From Diphasiastrum complanatum (Eukaryota; Streptophyta; Lycopodiopsida; Lycopodiales; Lycopodiaceae), in assembly GCA_029204225.1 (NCBI GenBank), contig CM055097.1, positions 45,360,050 through 45,424,049 on the forward strand: a stretch of 64,000 nucleotides of DNA, given 5' to 3'. A program made the position numbers and the translations under genes. The notes under the pieces were generated by a model. It was given only the letters and a program-made list of their open reading frames with translations, did no database searches and had not been told where the DNA came from. How positions within the stretch are numbered: the first letter of the stretch is position 1; every line of letters starts with the position of its first letter. Positions 57,607 to 64,000 of this stretch are shown piece by piece.

Positions 57607-58144
57607 TGCCGACATTATAGGGTTTCGTAGATGCAGATTTGGCAGGAAGTATTGATGACAGCTCACAGGAGATCCACCACAGGTCATTTTTTTCAGTTTA
57701 GTAGTAGTGCTTTCTCTTGGTCAAGTAAAAAGCAAGAACAATTGCTCTATCCATTACAGAAGCAGAATTAAGGCCTTATGTTCGGCAACACACGAAGCAA
57801 TATGGCTGCGACAAATGCTAGAAGACATTAGAATATTGCAGGTTGAGCCTATCATCATCAAGAGTGATAGCCTGAGTGCTATACAACTAGCATGCAAACC
57901 TGTGTTTCATGCACGCACTAAGCATATAGAAATCATGTATCACTTCATTAGAGAAAAGCTTTTATCTAGAGGAATTGATGTGATACCTAAAGATCAGCTA
58001 GCTAACATTTTTACTAAGGCTTTAAGTTTTGATAAATTTGAGTTTTTTTTAGAGAAAAGCTTAATGTATGTAGAACATAGATGCGTGGCGGTTCAGAATA
58101 ATGCGTTCCGAGAGCTTTTTGGTTCTTTTGGGTTTTTATTTTAA
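57607..58144 (+). pseudogene. Copia RNase H fragment
   Basis: Broken text VDADLAG-like, then FSWSSKKQEQ, followed by a clean frame ALCSATHEAIWLRQML, KSDSLSAIQLA, HARTKHIEIMYHFIREKL and LANIFTKAL. This is the copia RNase H domain and C-terminus. A frameshift near 57750 removes the SSTEAEY segment. It lies in the putative MOSC intron in sense orientation. Confidence 0.85.
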
Positions 58145-58662
58145 CTGTGTGTTGGGGGTGGGGAAAAACAACATGTAGGGATGTAAAAGAAATTTCAAAC
58201 ACATTGCAAAGCATAGCAACCACTAACTTGTCAGTACTACTAACTGAAAATGGATAACGGACACAATAGCAACAGAAAGTCATACTTAGAAAAAATACAC
58301 GCAAATGAGTATGACAGAGATGTGGAGGACGTGAAAGTAGCCGATAGTTAGTAACTTCTGAAGATCGTGGCCAGCAGCACCTGTTTTTTTTTTTTGGAAA
58401 AATGTTCCGACCCAGCACGTTCCGGAACGGAACGTTCCGACCCATTTTGCTCGGAACGGGCTTCTAAGACAGGACCATACTTGATTTGTTTTCTAAATTC
58501 TACCCAAGAGTATGATCTCTTAGTATTCCTTACCCATAATTGTGGCGATATTTACAAGTTGTCCTTACCTAAAAGATTAGATTTGACACCTAGATTTAGT
58601 GTGAATCGTGATCAATATGGATCAATCGATATAGCAAGACATGTAGGATGACATGGATCTAT
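58145..58662. other. Spacer with a GTTCCGGAACG-rich hairpin patch
   Basis: Near 58400-58465 the words GTTCCGACCC (twice), CGTTCCGGAACG and GGAACGTTCC alternate, a strongly palindromic patch resembling the ends of the hAT-like element at 62373-63120. Possibly an internally deleted relic. Nothing else is recognisable. Confidence 0.4.
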
Positions 58663-59088
58663 TGTTAGGAATTAATGGTTAATTAATCAATTGTAGAGGC
58701 CAGTCTGCGTGCTAAAAGGCCTATTTCTAATTTTAGTATATTTTTAGTATAGGTACTATCTATTTTTAGTTCAGGTACCTCAGTCAGTACCAATTTTGCT
58801 AGAATAGTATAGAATACTATTTTATATTTATGCATACATTGCTATTTTTGAGATTTAGTAATTAGCACAATTGCTTTTGCCAAACGGTATTTCAGGCAAG
58901 TAGCTTTTGCCTTAGAGTTAGTCAAGTCTGTATAAGAGCAGATGGGCACCCTCCTTCATTATTCATTCAATATAAATCAGTTCTGTTAATTGCTCTTGTG
59001 ATTCATCTTCTTCCTCTTGTGTTTGGTGTTTTGTGAGTACTAATAAGATTAGTCTACTCCTAGTTTTAGAATCACTTAGATTCTATCA
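58663..59088 (+). mobile_element. Copia LTR (plus orientation)
   Basis: Starts TGTTAGGAATTAATGG and ends ATTCTATCA, directly followed by TGGTATCAGAGC. It has a TATAAATC-type region near 58971 and the leader CAAGAGGAAGAAGATGAATC in its complement. An inverted relative lies at 63217-63725. Confidence 0.85.
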
Positions 59089-59100
59089 TGGTATCAGAGC
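59089..59100 (+). other. Primer-binding site (initiator tRNA-Met)
   Basis: TGGTATCAGAGC follows the LTR end immediately. The interior continues for only about 150 bp before minus-strand copia sequence starts. Confidence 0.9.
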
Positions 59101-59252
59101 ATGGTTCCTAAGATCGGGATCTACAAAAGAAGATTTGGTGCAGGTCACATCTGAACTTCAATATGCTTTGACCTGCTATGAAACACTGGATTCTTCGCAA
59201 GCTGAATGCAACTCTGATTGTCCAACCAAAGAACTGTAGGTTCTTGTTCTAT

Positions 59253-60770
59253 GTGAATATCTTTTAGAATCCTTCGTAACCAGATTGCTTCACAAGTTGT
59301 TGATGTAGTAGCCCTATACTCTGCCTCTGTAAAGCAATTGTTGGTTGTTTTTTACTACTCCAAGATATGGCTCCTGTTCCAAGATTAAATGCATATCCTG
59401 TAGTCGATATTCTATCTTCTGCATTTCCTGCCCAGTCAGCATCAACAAAACCCTCAAGTTTTATTTTTGTTCCTTTACCATAATAAATGTCATAAGTGTC
59501 CCTTTGACATAACGCAAAATCCTTTTTGCCGCTTTCCAATGACAAGCTTTTGGTAAAGACATGAATTGAGTCACCATGCTCATTGCATATGAAATGTCTG
59601 GTCGAGTAGTCGTTAGATAGATAAGACTACCTACAAGCTGCCTATAAAGTGTTTCATTCACACTTTCAGAATTTTCCTCTTTTGTAAGCTTTAAACTTGG
59701 ATCATAAGGTGTAGAAATGGACTTACAATCAAGCATGTTAAACTTCTTGAGTAACTCTCTTGCATACTTTGCTTGTGATATGAAAAGATTTTCCTTTGAC
59801 CTCCAAACTTCAATACCCAAACAATACTGAAGTTTCTCCAAATCTTTCATATCAAACTCCTGTGAAAGATTGTTCTTTATGTTCTCTATTAGTGACTTAT
59901 TTGACCCTATGATAATAAGATCATCTACATAGAGAACAATAATGACCATGTCATCCGAATCCTTCAAAATATATAGTGCCATGCTTTTATGAAAATTCTG
60001 CTTCAAAAGATAATTGTTGATGCGAGTATACCATGCTCTAGGCGCTTGTTTCAACCCATATAGTGCTTTTGTTAACTTGCAAACAAAGTGCTCTTTGCCT
60101 TCGACCTCATAACCTTGGGGCTACTCCAAATAAACCTCCTCTTCAAGGTAACCATTCAAGAAAGCACTCTTGACATCCATTTGCTGAATATCCCATCCAA
60201 AATGAGATGCAATTGCCAAAACACTCCTCAAAGTATCCATTTTAGCAACATGTCCTAAAGTATCTTCGTAGTCAATTCCTTCCCTCTGAGCATATCCTTT
60301 GACCACTAATCTGGCTTTATACTTATCTATAGAACCATCAGACTTAAACTTGGTTGTATAAATCCACTTGCAACCAATTGGTTTCTTACTTGCTGGAAGT
60401 TCAAAGATCCCACGTCTTGTTTTTTATAATAGAACTGTACCTCTTCATCCGTAGCCGTCTTCCAAACTTGTTCCTTTGCAACATCTTTATAAAATAAAGG
60501 ATCCTTTGAATCCAACACTGAAGCCATAAACGCATAATGCGTTTCTTCACCATCTTCACAATAGTTGACACTAGAACGTGTCAATCTCTTAGCTCCTTGT
60601 TGACTCGATACGAGAAAAGTTGGAGAGTGGCGAAGTAGAGTTGATCTACTGCGACACCAGTGATCAAGTTGCAGATATCTTCACAAAAGGACTTGTGGAA
60701 GCGCCACATATTGAATATTTTGGTGTCTTCCTGCATAGGGACGATGTTTCCGAGATCTATCAACCTCTAG
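59253..60770 (-). pseudogene. Copia RT and RNase H start, minus strand
   Basis: Reading leftwards from about 60584: a linker, RT with [54 protein letters not shown], the active site VLYVDDLIIIGS near 59928, LVGSLIYLTTTRPDISYAMS and the RNase H entrance GFVDADWAGNAEDR. Frameshifts or stops lie near 60415, 60310, 60120 and 59460. It points opposite to the LTR at 58663-59088, so LTR and interior come from different elements or from an inversion. 60581-60763 has further copia-like C-terminal text (CDTSDQVADIFTKGL on the plus strand near 60650). Confidence 0.85.
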
Positions 60771-61173
60771 GGTGGCAATGACTGGCGAGTATATGTTTAC
60801 TCATATTCGAGCTACCATTGAGGAGGTGGGGCCACAGCACGTCATATAGATATAATCAACAATCAATCAGATTCCAAACAAAATATTGCAATAAACATTT
60901 ATATGAGACTTGAGCTAATTTACTTATAAGTTTTGATCAAGCCTAGATTACGTTTCCTTATACTTCCAATTTGAAACTTTCAACTTCGAAGTTCCAAGAC
61001 TCAAGTTGCCATAGACTCATATTAAACTGCGACAGTTGACTCGTCGCTCTAGTATTTACTAACTTCTAAGATTTTGAAATTTGATGTGCTCATTGCTCAA
61101 TGCTTTGTAATATGTATAGTGTTCATTGATGATTGTTCACAACAATTGACAATTTGACCATGTTGATTGAAGT
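60771..61173. other. Spacer, no gene seen
   Basis: No coding signal recognised. Confidence 0.45.
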
Positions 61174-61392
61174 TTGATTCTTGAATGTTCAATACAAGTT
61201 GTCACGGACAATGTGGCATGTTGCGTTGCCATGGGTAGGCTCGTTAATGAGACCTACCCCCACATCTTTTGGATACCTTGTGTTGCACATTGCCTAGACC
61301 TCCTTGTTGAGGATGTCGCCAAGGTACCATGGGTCAAGGGGGTGCTTAACACAGAACGACGCAAGATGGTCCTTGGTTTCACAAGTGATTGA
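61174..61392 (+). pseudogene. hAT-type transposase fragment (DUF659-like)
   Basis: The frame reads VVTDNVACCVAMGRLVNETY, HIFWIPCVAHCLDLLVEDVA and VPWVKGVL. This matches the segment of plant hAT transposases in which VVTDN.A.....G..L......I.W..C.AHC..L...DI follows DUF659. The Asp of TDN and the CxxH box are present. Only about 60 residues remain, and the dimerisation domain is absent. A nonautonomous hAT-like element lies 1 kb downstream, but there is no evidence that the two are linked. Confidence 0.8.
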
Positions 61393-62364
61393 AAAGTACA
61401 CATGGAGGACTTAAAGGGGGGATACCACTGCATGGTAAGGAAGTCCCCAACACAAGACAACTATCTCGACTCTCTAAACTCAAGTGCCATTATTGTGGCA
61501 CTTGTCACAGTAGCATGAACACATAAATGGAAAAAATTTGCTAATTAATGCAAAGCATGATCATAATATAAACAAGGCTTACACTATATCTAACATTCTC
61601 CCCTAAGCCCTAGTTTATTCTACATCTAAGTAGCACCGGAACATCGTTCAAGACCCCTACATTCCATAACTTTGGAAGGTTGTTCCCAAAAAAATGGAAA
61701 TATTTTTGTTAACAGCTCCATGTCTCCAAAAGTCTCATAGTTGCAAAGAGTCACCTACCAAAGTAAAGCTACTGCTACCTATGAGAAAGCTTGCTCCTAG
61801 TTTAGTCATTATTAATTTTTAAGGAGTTCTCATTACTATAGCCAGTTTCTTCTGATTAACGATTGTCGTTGCTCAAGGATTTGTTTAATTGCCATCTCAT
61901 CAAACTAGATCTTGTTCAAATCTAAGCCATCACCCTGTCCAAGTGTATCAAGTACAACCAGATTACCGAAACTCACATCCAATGGTGTTGTACAAAAATC
62001 TTACTAACTAGGGATCGTATAATCACCTCCGAATCTTGCAACTAATTGTCTGAAATTAATATTGTACCTTCCATTCACTTATGAATGTGCCAAATATTGA
62101 GACCTGATATGTCAAAGTAAATTGTACCCTTTGTCATGGATTTCTTTGATGATTGTACCAGAGTTGATTGATGTACATGTACCTTTAGTACCATCTGTAG
62201 TCACTGATAGCTTGACTTGGGTCCCATACTTAATAATACCATCTTGATCTTATATTTGCAACCGCTATACATCCTTATAACCCCATCATTGAGTCACTTC
62301 TACTTACTTGAAAGTACGTTGTTGTACCCTTGGTACCAACGAGATCTACATCCATAAAGTTATG
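61393..62364. other. Spacer, no gene seen
   Basis: AT-rich. TTGTACC-containing phrases (TTGTACCCTTGGTACCA, TTGTACCTTCCATT, TTGTACCCTTTGTC) recur several times between 62060 and 62340. No coding signal. Confidence 0.45.
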
Positions 62365-62372
62365 GATTGTGA

Positions 62373-63120
62373 CTTGTGTTGCAGCGGATCGCGATCCGCT
62401 GCAAAAACGTTTCGGATCGTGTGATCTGGAACGTCAGTGATCCGCGACCCGGATCGCAAATTTATTTATTTATTTATTTTTATTTTTTTGTGGAAAAAGG
62501 AGTAAAGGGTTTTTTTTTTTTTTTGAGTTTAATACTAACTAAATCAGTTTTGAATGGTGTTCTGATGCCAATGGTTTGCAGATCTACTGATTCCGTTTTC
62601 TGTTAGAAAATGATAGAAAGAGTTAGAAGGAGCCTTCCTTAGATTGGTAGGAATTGTATACTTCTTTTGGAATAGCTGAAACAGGGGGTTTGGGGGGCAG
62701 TAGCCCCCCGAGAAACGGGGGGTTCGAAGGGTGGTAGCCCCCCGAGAAACAGGGGGTCCGGGGGGCGGTAGCCCCCCGACGGTAAGGCCTCTTCATGATT
62801 TGGCCTTCCAACTCCCTGAGTGAAAACACACTTTTTGGTGTTTCGCACCCGAAACAGTCGACAGACTACACAGTCCAAATTTTTGAAACCATATGAAAAT
62901 GCAGCCAGTTTTCTTAAACCATCTACTGATGTCCAGATTTCTGATCAATGTAGCCCGCAGCCATCTGAAACCAAGCAACAGATCTGCACAACAATTGCTT
63001 TTTTGATATCCTTTCACATGATACCCATATTGGCAACTATACAAAAAAAAAAAAAGTTGCGTTCCGGGAAACCCTAATGGGAAATCCCGGATCGCGTTCC
63101 AGAACGCGGACTGCAACCTT
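62373..63120. mobile_element. Nonautonomous hAT-like element
   Basis: 748 bp flanked by the perfect 8-bp direct repeat GATTGTGA (62365-62372 and 63121-63128), the duplication length of hAT transposons. The ends are imperfect inverted repeats, CTTGTGTTGCAG and AAGGTTGCAG (read inward), each followed by palindromic GGATCGCGATCC or GGAACGCGATCC text. There is no transposase inside. The middle carries a G/C-block tandem repeat (62692-62782) and homopolymers. Confidence 0.75.
62692..62782. repeat. Tandem GC-block hairpins
   Basis: Three units of about 32-37 bp. Each has a self-complementary core GGGGGGCAGTAGCCCCCC, GGGTGGTAGCCCCCC or GGGGGGCGGTAGCCCCCC, linked by GAGAAACGGGGGG-type text. The cores can fold into 6-7-bp GC stems with 4-base loops, and the G6 blocks could also form quadruplexes. 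Confidence 0.85.
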
Positions 63121-63216
63121 GATTGTGATTAGTGATATCCAAGTTGTAAGAATATCTTATGGTACACTCAGTCTATCTGAAATTGCCTTGGTCTAGTTGG
63201 AAGTTGTACCGATAGA

Positions 63217-63725
63217 TGATAGAATCTGAGTGATTCTGAAACTAGGAGTAGACTAATCTTATTAGTACTCACAAAACACCAAACACAAGAGGAAGAAGAT
63301 GAATCACAAGAGCAATTAACAGAACTGATTTGTATTGAATGAATAATGAAGGAGGGCGCCCATCTGCTCTTATAGAGACTTGACTGACTCTAAGGCAAAA
63401 GCTATTTGCCTAAAATACCGTTTGGCAAAAGCAATTATGCTAATTACTAAATCTCAAAAATAGCAATCTATGTTAGCATACATATAAAATAGTATTCTAT
63501 ACTATTCTAGCAAAATTGGTACTAACTTAGGTACCTATACTAAAAATAGATAGTACCTATACTAAAATTTGAAATAGGCCTTCTAGCACGTAGGCTGGCC
63601 TCTACAATTAATTAATTAGCCAGTGCAGCTGTCTGCACACGTGTGGCATCTATTTACATGGCCTTCTTGCCAATTACAATGCATGTGACCAAAAATGGTC
63701 AAGCTAGAATTGTGAAATTTCAACA
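63217..63725 (-). mobile_element. Copia LTR (minus orientation), inverted partner of 58663-59088
   Basis: From TGATAGAATC at 63217 to about 63620 it is the reverse complement of 59088-58680. Beyond that the sequence differs and ends TTTCAACA at about 63725, so the U3 end belongs to a variant. No primer site adjoins it on the left. Confidence 0.75.
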
Positions 63726-63744
63726 CTCACAATTTAGCTTGATG

Positions 63745-64000
63745 AGACTATCCTGGATTAACATAATTTGAGCTCCAAGTTGTCAAATGTAGTGAGAGCT
63801 CCATAAAGGTTGTCTTCAAGATCCAAGCTTTGTCTTTGGTAGGTTGTTGAATGATCACCTTGGGATGAAAAATGTGAGTCTCCTCCTCAAAATAAGCATG
63901 AAAAACAACAGCTTTCCATAAGATCCAACTTTTGTATGAAGCACATACAACCAAAGCTCTCTTTAAAAATAAAGTCAAAATCTTTCAACTTATGAATGAA
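63745..64000 (-). repeat. Second copy of the copia-associated repeat at 8636-9600
   Basis: AACATAATTTGAGCTCCAA, GTAGTGAGAGCTCCATA, GTTGTTGAATGATCACCTTGG and TTCAACTTATGAATGAA match 8640-8840 and then 9575-9593, so about 700 bp present in the first copy is absent here. The minus frame keeps YKSW, which is YKS-stop in the first copy. It runs off the window end. Confidence 0.8.

Overview
This looks like nuclear DNA of a land plant with a large, transposon-rich genome. The evidence is the retrotransposon primer sites complementary to initiator tRNA-Met (TGGTATCAGAGC), GT-AG introns, CACTA-type and hAT-type DNA transposon pieces, long GA/TG microsatellites and a degenerate TTTAGGG array. I cannot name the species. 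A fern or lycophyte would fit, but that is a guess. Only one probable host gene is visible, the first exon of a MOSC-domain protein at 56567-56809. Almost everything else is mobile DNA, mostly broken.

Layout. 1-6.3 kb: low-information DNA with a 480-bp repeat (its inverted partner is at 19.7 kb) and a degenerate block with a recurring GCATGGAT motif. 6.3-11 kb: minus-strand Ty1/copia pieces (gag, primer site, LTR, gag-protease). 11-17.5 kb: a decayed plus-strand Ty3 element (pol, an extra ORF after pol, polypurine tract, LTR). 17.5-19.7 kb: two CACTA transposase tails around GA/TG repeats. 22.3-22.7 kb: a copia gag relic. 23-24.8 kb: telomere-like array, with a small piece of the same material at 33.8 kb. 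25.1-33.4 kb: a copia-type LTR split by a 7.6-kb TIR element. 34-45.3 kb: four copia fragments plus a relative of one gene of that TIR element. 45.3-54.6 kb: second copy of the TIR element, inserted in a copia gag and rearranged. 55-64 kb: 180-bp tandem repeats, the MOSC exon, copia fragments, an inverted LTR pair, a hAT transposase fragment and a hAT-like nonautonomous element.

The main discovery candidate is the TIR element at 25632-33274 and 45297-54597. It begins CATTAGAGGAGTTCTC. By combining the copies I infer four intron-containing genes in two convergent pairs: A1 (plus, unknown), A2 (minus), A3 (plus, unknown), and B (minus, next to the other end, coiled coil, possible transposase). 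A2 encodes a recognisable histone H3 (tail start MDRTKQT, then an H3 fold with IRKYQ and KRVT-MPKD) joined to a Ulp1/C48-type cysteine protease domain (QQN..S.CGW box, and an H-stop-SL site where the HW motif belongs). A2 and A3 diverge from a shared promoter rich in ACACGTGT boxes and a CGCACAAGTGCG palindrome. A histone H3-SUMO-protease fusion carried by a transposon is not something I know to be described. Both copies are inactivated by stops and frameshifts, mostly at different positions, so an intact ancestor is implied.

No rRNA, credible tRNA, CRISPR array or bacterial-type operon was seen.
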